From the NCBI GenBank assembly GCA_964030475.1, contig CAXIPT010000004.1:1878268-1942267 (forward strand): 64,000 nucleotides of DNA, in the 5' to 3' direction. The DNA comes from Tethya wilhelma. Its lineage: Eukaryota; Porifera; Demospongiae; Tethyida; Tethyidae. A program made the position numbers and the translations under genes. The notes under the pieces were generated by a model that saw only the letters and a program-made list of their open reading frames with translations, searched no databases and was not told where the DNA came from. Shown here piece after piece: positions 46,338-59,100 of the stretch. Every line of letters starts with the position of its first letter. Position 1 is the stretch's first letter.

Positions 46338-46405
46338 AGGTAAACTTCATTGGAAAAGACGTCGACGCTTCGGTTCGTGGATGGACCTTCATCAGGTCTA
46401 TTCCC
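46338..46405 (-). ncRNA. Hammerhead-ribozyme-like motif
   Basis: On the minus strand CTGATGA (46395-46389) is followed by a short hairpin GGT...ACC, then GAA (46371-46369), a mini-stem GCG-TCGA-CGT and a terminal GTC (46360-46358). This is the order and spacing of a type I hammerhead with very short stem III, as found in the repeats of Penelope-like elements and retrozymes. The expected A after GAA is G here (a possible G-U pair), and stem I pairs poorly (GGAA with TTCC across an internal loop). The copy is probably degenerate. Confidence 0.45.
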
Positions 46406-47188
46406 AACCCGTCACCCATCATGCCTACTCCATTAGGTATCAGAATAAATTATAGTCAATCTATGCACAGGAAAAATGGGAGACCTCCAGTCATATTATG
46501 TACATAGGAATACGAATTTATATAGAGCTATGGGACAAATCTAGATCTAACAGTGATAATTTATAATAGGTGGGCTACAGCTTTCTTTACAGCTTTTCTT
46601 TTTTTTTCCTTTCTTTTCTTTTTTCTTTACAGGACTGCTTTTGTGAGTCTTATTAGATTGGTTACGAGAGCTAGTGTACATTATTGCATAACTAAACATT
46701 TAGAGAAGGCTCAAATAAGTGATAACAATTATCAATATCATTAATTGCTGGGATATGTCCAAATTATATAGCTAGTAATATGGCACTGCCAATTGTAGGC
46801 TTTTAATAGTGTAAACAATATCAGTTAAGATTAGATAAACAGACAATATTATTGTTTGTCACTCACAATGCTATGCTATAATGCTATCCCACCACACAAT
46901 ATTATGATAGTGTGGATCTTCTGAGATAAGGCTGAGCTGTGCTCTTACACCCTCTTTGCTATACAGCTATACTCTGTTGAGTAACAATTTTTGGTGACCA
47001 TCACTGAAAATGTAACTTGAACTGCAATTATATCTGATAAGAGAAAGGACAACTTCTCTACACAAAGAAAAAGGAGCCACAGCCAAAATAATAAAAAGCT
47101 AGAGCACTTTGAAATGCGTCACTTTTGTAGGACACCATAGGGTGTTACCAATCACTGCAAGTGCTCCACACGCTCACACTAACTCACT

Positions 47189-47231
<43 letters not shown>

Positions 47232-47234
47232 NCA
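47189..47234. repeat. (CA)n microsatellite containing an N
   Basis: About 22 CA units with a single N at 47232, so the true length is uncertain. Confidence 0.9.
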
Positions 47235-47623
47235 CTCACTCGCACAATTATAGCAAATTGTAGGTAAATTCTTAAACCAATCTAGACTGACACCCCTCCA
47301 CAAATTCCCTACTTGCAAAAACAAACCAGTGTAAATAACTAGAGCATAGTTGAACTGTTTCTAGTGACTCTAGCATCACATAAATTACTAGTATTGGGCA
47401 CCACAGTGACACACCAACTCAATCATGATAACTAATGCAGGGTCTAACACGTACACTCAAACTGCCCAGCTGCGTGTGTCCCAAGCACGATAGAAGTGGC
47501 AAAGAGGCCATAATTTAGTATCTTTTTTTATACAACTGTTTAGCAAACTTTTTGCCCAACTGATGATCATACACACACGCGCAGATAGATAAATATAGAC
47601 AAAACTGAACAAATGTAACTTAC

Positions 47624-47742
47624 TTCGGTTCACTTTAGGGGGTCTAGCTCCTGGGCCTGGAGTGCTTCTTGCTCGCTTTGCGTGTTTGCTTGCTTTTGTG
47701 TTGGTCTTTGTAGGAGGTGATTTCCTCCATAATGACACACCC
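47624..47742 (-). CDS. Candidate isolated exon (low confidence)
   Basis: On the minus strand TTTTTTTAG precedes a 119-bp open segment ending CCGAA|GTAAGT. It encodes a basic, proline-rich peptide (SLWRKSPPTKTNTKASKHAK, then TPGPGARPPKV). Both splice sites are good, but joining it to the next exon downstream does not keep the MAAPPP frame. It might be an alternative first exon of the GAREM-like gene or belong to a separate transcript. Confidence 0.3.
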
Positions 47743-47749
47743 CTAAAAA

Positions 47750-49266
47750 AATTACGTGGGAATTACCCTCCAATCTCGCGCGCGAGTGCGCGCGTAAATT
47801 ATTTATTTACGTCATTGTACTACTACACGTGGATTGGGAAAAGATCGGCAATACCATTTGTGAGAATATTTATTTTACTAGCTAGTTTATTCTAGCGACG
47901 ACCTTTGTACAGACACGTGTTTTCAGTTTATGCATGCTGCGTTTGATGCAAGATATACCGTAGGTACTAGTTTCATGTCATTGTGAATGAAAGTGGTGAG
48001 CTGTCTTCTGTTGTATAGTCCTAGTCTGGATAAATTTTCCAGACCCTTCGCTCCAGAATTTACAACTAAGTGCTCTTTTTATTCATTCAAGGTTCTTCAG
48101 GATGGTCGGTTGCCATGGTGATGCCACTGACCGGTGTTCAGGACTGCTTCTTGTCCAGTCTGAGTGGAAGTGTAAAGTGGCCTGCCTGTGGAATGGACCG
48201 TGACGTGGCCTACCTACTGTTCAGGTAGCTATCATTACTAGCAAAAATCGTGTGTCGTGTTGTTGTTTTTTTTGTTTTTTTTCCCCTCCAACAAGTAAAG
48301 TTTGCGGTACTGGTTGCAAATTGTATTACACACCACTTTTAGTGGGCGGTGCATACTTTATGATTGCCCTTGTGCATTCATGTAGCTGTACTATACAGTT
48401 GCATGCCTTGTAGTATTTGCATTTTTCTAATAATTATTTCCAGCTAGTTTAGGTCATCTTGTGTGATTCAGTGTGTGTATGGGTGGGTGGATATTTCTTT
48501 GAGAAAGCTAAAACGTGACCCACTTACGATGCTCCCTTTATCTCTGACCACAATTCACAGGCAGCAGTTGAGTGGGTGGTAAATACACGTACACTTCTAT
48601 ACAACAACTATATAATATGTAGCTAGTATTGTGAGTACATTCTCTTATGTCCAGGGAATGTATGATGGGCTTGGCTCTGTCTTTGCATCCTTGCCAAACT
48701 TGAAACGCATACCAATAGACAGAATCATCCTAATAATGATGTATACCTATAATATAATATGTATGTATGTATGTATGACCCGTGGTTTAGCCAACTGGTC
48801 ATACATATATACTGGGCTTGTACTGTGTATATATCAGAATCAGAAAACTGTGCAACTTTAAGTCTTGCAGAGCTCCAAGTATTGAGATAAAAGTAAAACT
48901 GTTTCAAGTTGAAATTGAATGACAGTTATACTACTATAGATAACTGGTACTATATACTCTACTAGTTGAATTAAAGGTTTGTTGGTTGCTCTCAGAGAGA
49001 ACTTACTTAACATCGGTTGCCATAGAATTTTAGTAGTTTGATAGCATTAGGAAGTCAGTGAGTTTAGCTTGGTCAGATCTAACTGAGTGCTGTTTAGCTT
49101 AGACAGTGTATTCACCTACAGCTTTGAGATATAAGTGGCAATTCTACCATCAAGTTCAGTGAAAGTTTACATTTAGCTATAGTGTAGTCCAACTTTCATT
49201 TACTCAAAGTTTCATCAAGTTTTATTTTTGTACGGCCTCTGTTATCAAGTGCAATCTGCTGTTACC
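47750..49266. other. Spacer upstream of the IgGFc/EGF gene
   Basis: Contains a GC-rich patch (TCTCGCGCGCGAGTGCGCGC at 47773-47792) between the divergent candidate exons, possibly a CpG-rich promoter for both directions. Otherwise no gene was recognised. Confidence 0.35.
48092..48224 (+). CDS. Candidate isolated exon (low confidence)
   Basis: 133 bp open between CATTCAAG and the donor TTCAG|GTAGCT. It encodes SSGWSVAMVMPLTGVQDCFL followed by a segment ending MDRDVAYLLF. It has no known domain and the donor is not ideal. It is outward-facing relative to the exon at 47624-47742, across a GC-rich patch. Confidence 0.2.
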
Positions 49267-50611
49267 ATGGAGAGAAGAACTTCAAATTTTGTTCTGTTTC
49301 GGACTTTGCTCATTTTTCTGTGCAGTTTGAACTGTGGTGAGTATGAATGGATATTACTGAAAGCAAAACTTCAAATGAATGACTTGCACTGACTGCATAG
49401 TTAATTCTATACCAAGAAGCTTGTCCTTTCCTTGGTAGTTATTTGTTGCTATAAGGAATATGGTTAAAGATTTCTCCTTTATATATTGTAGTGGAGATAG
49501 TTATCGTTTTATTCCATAGCAATCGTGAATACTATAGCTAGTGCCCTTACTTCACCATCAGAGGATTACATACTTTGCTGCAATTGCACACGTATATTGG
49601 CGGCAATATTCTTATACTGACTTATATTGCTGCTGGAAATTAATACACTATAAAAATTCTATGCATGTGCTGTTGATCACTTAAGCCACACCATAATACT
49701 TGGGTGTTTTTAGAATGTGGCTCAACCTATGTATTAGTGCTTTTAGAGTGTTGTTTTGGAACATATATACAAAGACTACTAACTGTTGTCATGGTATTGG
49801 AGTTTTATGGGTGTGTGAGTCTGGTGTGAGAATTTGGGTGATGATTTTCTATTTATGGGCATCGAAAATTTAACATTTTTTCCAATAGTCTTGCTTTGTA
49901 TTATCATGTACGCAACACAAAATAGTTTAGTTGGTACTCATGTATGCATATGAAAGTCGACAAGAGCATTTGACCAGAATTTGAAGACCTGCGTTTGAAT
50001 CACAGCTAGATCTCAAGGTTTTATTCTAATGAATTTTCCATGCACTGCATGAGAGTCCATTGAAACTTTCCTTGTGCCCCAGCCTCAATTCAAATGTTCC
50101 TTGCCTCTAACGTGCAACTGGTGATGTATACGTCTGTAACGTCAGTAATGATCTCCTATGTTTGCATTGGTGAAGAAACTTCATTCAATTACGAAGTTTC
50201 GAGTTTCATAATTTGTTTGCTCTCTCTTTCGCTTTCTCTATGGCAGTAATATGATACGGACTGTGCATGCATCAATTTTTGCATAGTCTGCTCCTGAAGA
50301 CTCCCTAATCACATTGTACGCAGTCTTTCATGCATGTTTGTGCTGTGTCTCTGTGAGTGATAAACACGAACTTAGCTGCTGTGCTGCCAAAGTAGTACAA
50401 GGGTTTTAATTAGATTAGTGCTGTAGCAGATGACAATAATGGGCTAATCATCTTGATAAGTATACATAGTCATAGTTATGTAATATAGGCTCATTGCGCT
50501 ATGTTGCGGTTGTAGCTGGTGATTGTTGAGCTATATAGCCCCCACAGTTGCTATAGTTCATCAATGTGCACGGCATTGTGCTATGTTGACGTATATGGTT
50601 GTGTCTTGATA

Positions 50612-50664
<53 letters not shown>

Positions 50665-53600
50665 AGGGGGAGGGTATGCACTACTGTGGCATGAGACTAT
50701 ACAGGACAATGATGATATTTCTTTAACACTCCACTACACTTCATCAATATCGTTCTGTCATATACCACACTTTATTCTGTATGTACAGATAATTATGGCA
50801 ATTTTCTCATTGAAGTCCATTTAAATTTTCAGACCTTAAAATTGATATTCATGTATACTTACATGTACGCTCACAACTTTTATTGCGATAATTTTCGTGT
50901 CTACCATTAGACATGTCTATTGTGATTCGTACTTATTAATGCACCATTAATTTCGTATAGACAGACTGAGTTTTAATTTTGCTGCGTGGTTGAGTAGCAC
51001 TCGCTGCCAAAACGTGACTACTCCAACATCTGTCACTGATGCTGCACAACAGAAGGGAGTTGTCGAACTTTAACAACTCTCCCTTACACGACTAGCCATG
51101 CACTCTCTGTACATATGTATGTATTTATGTACACTACAGTATGTATGGTCTCAGTGTTCAATTTAGAGTCTCTGATGTATATAATGTTGTACGTGTGTGA
51201 GTGTGTGGGTGGTGGAAGGTTCATTCATGTAATCACAGCACACACTCACACACTCCAACCTGCTCGCTAGTGTCTGTGGAATCTTCACAACAGGAAGCTT
51301 CAATTATACTTGTTCAAATGAAAAAACAAAAGTTGCATGTGCTGCTCTGGTTTTTGATCCTTGCCAGTTGATGGTTTTCTCCTTATATAGACTTTTTGGT
51401 GACAATATGTACTGCATGAGCGTGCAATGCAACCTTTGCACCAAGAACATATTCGACTGAGTTAGCTACAAATAGCCAGACTATGTCTGGTAGAGCCTTG
51501 AATTACATGTACTGGTTGCTAGGTAACAACAATTTGTATAAAAAAATATTTGAGTATAGGAAATTCTTTAATCATAGCTGTGTCCCCTGCTATGGTAGCA
51601 ATTAGTGGCAACAAACAGAACCTCTGAGAAGAGAAGAACCTCTCTTCAAAGAATAATTTTCTTTTTTTTTCTTCTTCTTCTTAATTGTTCTTTTTTTCAA
51701 GGCCTCTTGTGCTGTACTTGTTACCTACTCTAGCTATTTTTGAGTTGTACTGACATTTATATAATGCATAGTGCTTTAATCCTTTAGAGACTGGAATTTA
51801 TTTCAAACCGTGAAATTATTCAGCAAAATATTTTTCAATAATAATTAGTCCACAAAGTTCAAATTAAGTGCTGGCTATAGTTATTGTTTGAGCATAGGAG
51901 GCATGCACTGGAATTGTTGACATTGAGCAGATTTTTCTCTAAGTGAGCTGTTCTTCAGGTATTACTGCACATGCATGTATAGTATTAGCAAAGCATGCAT
52001 GTATCTTCCAAGAATCTTTGTCGCTGGTTGCCTCATATTTGATTTTTGCGAGTTGCATATTTTACAGGAAAGAAGGCCTGGGTATACAAAGCTACTTACA
52101 TACTATAGACAGCCATTGTTTTTTATAGCCTTGTTCCCAGGCTCTCTCCCTGCAAATATCACATGGTGAAAAACAGGAAGGAAGAGAGCCTGGTATGTGA
52201 AATCACGTGAATGACGTTGCCTGTAGAGAGTTAGACTGTAGAGAGAGAGTTTGCATGGTTTCTCTACTATAGCATCATGTTTTTTTACGTGCTATGTCAT
52301 TCGTCTGATTTCTCATACCAGGCTCTCTCCCTTCCTATTTTTCAGCCTGTAGTATTCACAGGGAGAGTTTTGTATGTGTATCTAGCTACTCCGTCATCGC
52401 ACGCACACACACACACACACACACATACCTTGATGCTGCTGCCATATGCCCTTCACCAATGGTGGCATTCACTCAGTTGCTGCATGGAATGCTATGCCTA
52501 CACACACTAGGTGTGCATCTCTGTCTTTGTTGTATGGACCCTGCCTGTGGGAACACCTGTTTAAACCCACTCCACTCCTGTTTAAGCCTGCTGCACTTTC
52601 CTGTGCATATATGTACGTATCTTGTATTGTGGGGAGATGTACCCCAGCATTGTATACTTGTAAAAACAACATGCAGATATTTAGTTAGCTGAACTCTTCT
52701 ATCCGTACATGAGTATATCATAGTACGCATAGCAGCTAAGCTATATTGTTTTAATGATGGATATGCATGTACTATGGCATTGTACTACCCATGATAATTG
52801 TAGCAGGAGCACACAGATATTTAGTTAGCTGCACTTTCCTATGCCTGACATTGTATATATACATGAAGGTATCTTGGTATACACATAGCTAATGTTGTAT
52901 GGTGGATGTACCCGGCATTGTACGCTACCATTGTATACTTGTAAAAATAACATGCATTTATTTAGTTAGCTTTGCTTTCCTATAGCCATGCATGAATATA
53001 TCTTGGTACACATAGCTATGTTGTTGTATGGGGGATGTACTATGGCATTGTACTACCCAAGATATTTGCAATATATAGCAATAGCATGCAGATAATTTTA
53101 TTTAGTTAGCTGTACTTTCCTATGCATACGTATATGCATGAATGTATCGTGGTACACACATACAACTATTGTTGTCTCGTAGCCTTGGTAAATGGATATA
53201 CCATGGCATTGAATAGCTACTACCCACAATGGATTATACTTGCAACAATATAACATGCAGATATTTTGTTAGCTGCACTTTTCTATGGATACATACATAA
53301 CTGCATTATTGCAGCTATAGGGTGGATATACATGTACCCTTGGTACTTGTAACAATAGCATGCTGTTGTTTAGTTGCATGGATGGAATGTTCAAAATTAT
53401 ACAATTCAATTGTGGGAACTCTCTGTCTCTGTTGTATCAAACAGGCACACCTGCATGTTACATATTGGTATAGCCTGGGGTTAATGGAAGACCCAATCCT
53501 ATTAATGTGTGTAGGAGGTGAATCTATATTTGTGCTTAAATGTATCTGCATGTGTGTAATTGCTTGAATGTATCTGTGTGTAATTGTATACTTGTGCAGG

Positions 53601-54348
53601 CTGAGATCATTTTACCTTGGTAGTAATACCCAAGCCTCTTTCTTTGCTAACGTATAAAATTAAAGGAACTGTGTCACTATAAAAGCGCTGTTTTGTTGCT
53701 TAAAATAAAATGCATGACGTTTTATGACCATTTGTGACATTTTTGTTTGAATTTGGGTACCACGTTTCGATACTAGCTACGTATACATTCTTGTATTGCA
53801 CGCTTGTCAACAACAACAGGGAGGCCTGATGTTTGTAGGAGATTCACCCTTTCATGCTTGAATGAACATGTAAATGTAAAGACCTGGGTTCAAATTCCAG
53901 CTACGTAGATTTTAAGATATTTCCAATGATTTTTCCGTGTATCTGTGTATTAAAGTAAAGTATTGCATATCATACTGGAATTGTTTGCCTTCACTGCCCT
54001 ACTCAGGCTTTTCTTCAAGCAATTTGTGAAATTTTAAAATAATTATGTCCCAAGAAAGGCCTGGGAATGAGACTACGATCAATATGGGTTATTTGTAGAA
54101 ATTATTCTGTTGGCTAACCCCCCTTGAGTGGAGCTTTTGATCTAGCGGGCGATATTATGGTGATTTTATTGCTAGTTATTCTGTAATGGTGGCATGTAGC
54201 TTTGTATTGATGGACCGACAGATGTCCACAGATTGTCTGTGTGTGTGCGTGTGTGCGTGTGTGTGTGTGTGTGTGTGCTCTATAGCTACATTCCCAAGCT
54301 GATTTCTTTCCAAGCAATTAAGTACATCTTGCTGTGTAACTTCACAGC

Positions 54349-54393
<45 letters not shown>

Positions 54394-56093
54394 CAACCAA
54401 AGTTTTTATAGACTAATTGCTAGTTACTGGACGGGTGGAAGTGACAGTAGAGTAACTAGGTCACAGCTGGTCAATGGCAAACTAACTACATGTAGTTGCA
54501 TGCCCTCAAGTGTGTAGTACTCAACCATGCATCCAGCTCCCCCCCCCCCCGCTTAATGGTCATGCAACTATAATGTGTGTGTGTGTGTGTGTTTCAGCTA
54601 CCACCCACAAGAATCTATTGTACAATCATTATATCATCTGTTATCCAACAGAATCATTTCCTGCCAGAACATACAGCTCAGTAATATCATGGCACAGTGC
54701 CATATCACATGTGGTAGTTAAAACAAGTCATCATTGTCGTGGCATATGGCTAACATTCACACACTATTGGACTCCTACAAATTACTTCCTGGATCACGGA
54801 CTGAAGCATATGTGACTGTTGCTGTGGCAACCATATACACAACGTCACAACACATGTGTATATATGAGCGTGTAGCCGGCAAAATTATTGTATAGTGATG
54901 TTGTCTATCGTACTTGCTAGTTTGTGCCTCTTTAAAGCATATCTTGTTACAAGTTTAAACTTCCTTGCTGTTCATGTTCTGTTAGAGTTTGAAAATAGCC
55001 ATTAAGCGGAACCTAATTTGTGCATGCCATGATTGGATGCATGCATGTATGGTCACATGTATAATTCTAGATCAAGAAAGTCAGATGTATAGATACATAT
55101 ACCGTATAGCTCCAAATTTTCGTGGTACAATATTTTCGTGAATTTCATGATTTGACTGTATATCACGAAAATTTTCTCCACGAAAATTTAGAAAACCGTA
55201 TTTTGCCAATATAAATTAAGAGATTGTGATTCACAAAAATTAGCTCAAAATGGCAAAGACAGACTTTTCACAAACTTTTTTTAACTACGAAAATTTGGAG
55301 GTAAACGGTATATACATACATGAAAATTCAAATGATCTAATCTTTACAAACAATCCCAAACCTAAAGGAACCCTCCCAATGCCTGCTCAGGCAAGCATCT
55401 AGTAAATTATCAAAAGTCTGAGCCACTCAGGTGCCTAGCCTTGAGAACTATGACTGTTAGATTGAAAAGTACTATTAAATGCACATGTATGTATAATGTA
55501 TGTGCATTCAAGATGTACATGTAGGAGATAGAGACCTTCAGTTGCTTCCTGGTGACATTTTTTCGAACTGCACCTAGCTTTGCAAAATGCTACATAGCTA
55601 GTTTGAGTACAATTGCAAATTGGAACTTCCACAATAATTGTACAATGTTCGTACTATTGAATGCTCTCTTTGCCAATTATGTATAAGGATATAACAAAGA
55701 ATATTGGATTTCTGGAACAGTTTTTGATGTGCCCGGACGTAAATGTACATGTGGATGTAGTGTGTGTAGGCTTGTTGCCGTGGTTCCTGATCCTTGTGAT
55801 GAGATTACCATTGTTCCACTTCCCAGGCAGGAAGGGTAGATGTGTACATTGAGTACAAGTTTAAAGTTGTACTGAACATAAAGCAGTATTAATTTTATTG
55901 CTTTGTGTCTGCTGGAAGAAATACACACTTAGTTGTTTGCCCATTGATACATGTACATGTATGCATGCATGAGATATACAGTCTTGCTGTTTGCCTAAGG
56001 ACAGCCTTGTACATACCTGGGCTCTTCCTTTAGACCTTTAACTCGTCACAATGTAGGTTGGCTGTTTACAAATCTTTCCTTAAGATCCGTTTA

Positions 56094-56142
<49 letters not shown>

Positions 56143-59100
56143 TGCTCAAACCACCCGGCCTCGACACCAAGATCCTTCCTCAAAGGGAAACGAATTCCTT
56201 CTCGGCTTCATGCGCAACACAGTCGAATCCTCCACCAAACTTCAACTACTTGTATCCACCGACGAACCTCACAATGTCTCGTTTCGAATCGAAGCTTCTG
56301 GCGTGGGGAATTTTAACCACACCTACACCGCCATACCCAACCGTACCGTGACCATACCTCTCAACGAAAATTTCATCGTTCAAGATTCGGACATCGGGAA
56401 TCGTGAAAAGGGGATCCTCGTAAAAGCCGAGGGTGATAATCTAATTAGCGTGATCGGATTCAGCGAAGAGGAAGTCTCCTCCGACGCCTTTCTTGCACTC
56501 CCGTGTCACGACTACAGCGAGTACGCCCCTAGCAATTACAAATATTTCATCTTCTCCGCCGGCATCGAAGGCACCACCGTAGCCTACAACAGCCAATTCC
56601 TCATCGTGCCTTGTCAGGACGGCACAGATGTGACCATCCAGCCTACGCAGCCCATTACCCCACCCAGCGATACGACGGGAGACTTTCCCAGTGTGATCCT
56701 TGCCGGCAGTAGCGGTAAGCTTAAAAATTTGCGCCGTCTGCAGACCGTTCTCATTCGCTCGCCCGACGATTTGACTGGCACTATTCTCATCTCAACGCAC
56801 CCGATTTCTGTGTTCACCGGGCACGAATGCGGTCAGGTACCGTTCAACATGTCTTCGTGTGACTACATTGTGGAGCAGGTACCACCTCACATCACTTGGG
56901 GCACGAAATTCTTCACTACCCCCTTCGCTGTTCGCCGCTCCGGCGAGCATTATCGTATCGGTAGTATCACCAATGGCAACGAAGTCACTGTGACTTGCAC
57001 AGCCGAGGACGGTACGATAAGGCGGGCATTAAATAGAGAAGTAATCAATCGAGGTGGATGGGCGCAGTTTAACACCGAAGGACATTTTGAAACTCCTTCA
57101 ACGAGCACGTCGGTGAATGAACCGGGTCGATTTTTTCGAGAATTTTGTGCGATTGAAACGACCAAACCATCCATAGTGATGCAGTACATGAAAGGTCACA
57201 GTGTGGATGAGGTATACGAACTGGGAGATCCTGCGCTGCTTTACGTGCCACCATTCAACCAATATGCGGATAGCGTGATAGCGTCCACAGAGAATCCCGG
57301 AGGTACAGCGTTCAGGACCCATAACTACCTCAGTTTTGCAGTACCAGAGCCTTATTTTCGAAAATCCAATTCCTCGAGCGTGGAAGTCAGCCGTAGGCAT
57401 TCGAATTTGTACATCGATAACACAGAAGTGGTCCTATTTCAAAATTACTCTTCAATTTACTGTTCGGATGATGTCGTATGTGGATATGGTGCCTGTACGA
57501 ACCTGTCGTACGGTAGTCATGTGATCAGGTATGACTCTGTGGGCGGTCCTGCGACAAGTCCAACCATTTACGGATTGGCGAGGGAAAGCTCTTACGGGTA
57601 TACAGCTGGCTACAAGATGATTCCGATGGGTCGTAAGTACAGTTTGTTTGTTTGTTTGTTTGTGAATTTGTTTACAAGTGTTCAATTTGTAGATATTTTG
57701 TACAACTTATGGTCAGCCAATAATTCAGTGAGGGTTTTGAAATTGGAATTTTGATTTGCAATCATTTCCTAATTATATCCAAATGCAAATTTCTTTAGCT
57801 AAAATTCTACATATTTTGCTTTAAATGCATACCAATTGAACTTACAAGAAGCATATTCTTGGCTACAAGACAAAAGCAACTAAGGCATTTCATGATTTCA
57901 ATCAACCTCATATTTGGTTGTACACCCATTTTCTCGTCTCTTTTTCAATTACAACTCCGCTAACGTGACATGACATGACAGTATCCACATTGATGGAACC
58001 ATGGCATATATATGCAACTTTGAGAAGGAAAAAAAAGAGAATTAGTGTGTTTTCAAAATTGTATATGGACAGTCACATACAACATTATGGTTTATACATG
58101 TGACATAAACATAAATTTTTTTTATTTTTTTTTTTACACATCTTGGCATAAAACTACATACTATTATACCTATCCCTTATTCTATTTAGTGCCCAACATA
58201 AAGATCATGAACCAGATGGTGGTGGAGGGAGGAACCCTCACTCAGATCATCTTGAGCAGGGCTGGAGGCGACTGTGCTGTCTCCAGTGAGGTAACAGTAT
58301 CAACCAGAGATGGAACTGCAAGAGGTGATTCATTTTAGTCGATATAAATAGTATATATGTGTACCATACATCGGGAAAGTTTCACGGGGTTTAACTTTCG
58401 CAGAAGTTTTTTTGTTAAACATTTTTTGCATTTTAACTGTCACGGATGAGCTGTGTGAAGACCTTATGTATAATATGTTATGGAGAATTTTGTGGATAAA
58501 AAATGTTTGCGAATGGATCGTGATCCGCAAAAACCGGGAAACCCCACGAAACTTTCCTGCTATACGGTGGTACCTCGATCAACCTAGCTACAATGAAATA
58601 TTAATGATAGCTATAATATGTATGTCTCAAACTCAATGGGAGCTAAATCATGCATGTATCTTTTAAAGCATTGCATCTTTTACACATATCTTTAATAATG
58701 GTGAAATTTCACCGTTTTCTTTCTTTTCTTTTCTCTTCACAGCTGGAATGGACTACACCCCTCTGAGTGAGCACAGGGTTCGCTGGAGGGTCAACTCGAA
58801 TGACGTTAGGTCAGATGACAACTTCACTATCACGATCATCGATGACGGCATTGAAGAAGAGGAGAAGTACTTTGAGCTGATTGTCACGGTCAGGAAGAAT
58901 GGCTTCCTGGACGGAGAGAGCACTAGAGTTATCAGGGTGACTGTCATTGATGATGATACAAGTGAGTTGTCAAGGTTTCTCGAAAGATGGGAAAATTTTT
59001 TGACTCTTTTAGTATTAGGTTGTTTTATATGTAGGTGGGGCTATACCATCTTATTATAGGGATGGAATAATAATTATACTAAATTTCATTATTTTGTTTG

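Larger units (their letters stand above)
43451..47623. other. Region upstream of the GAREM-like gene
   Basis: Contains microsatellites at 44285-44394 (CA-rich) and 44911-44971 ((GT)n), a decayed one-armed relative of the CCCAGGCTC hairpin family at about 43697-43731, and the hammerhead-like motif near 46.4 kb. CCACAG at about 43480-43490 before the start codon may be the acceptor of an untranslated leader. No complete gene was recognised. Confidence 0.45.
50061..56095. other. Bulk of the 6.8-kb first intron of the IgGFc/EGF gene
   Basis: No gene recognised. It holds (GT)n at 50612-50662, 54234-54278 and 54351-54391, the hairpin element at 52136-52346, a SINE-like copy at 53840 and a MITE at 55100. 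Between 52.6 and 53.3 kb a ~120-150-bp unit recurs loosely, with variants of ATTTAGTTAGCTGCACTTTC, TATCTTGGTACACATAGCTA and GTACCATGGCATTG, about five times: a degenerate tandem repeat. Confidence 0.6.

Noticed and set aside
53322..53567. Plus-strand 81-codon frame in the long intron
   Set aside because: Overlaps the edge of the degenerate tandem repeat, with no domain and no splice evidence.
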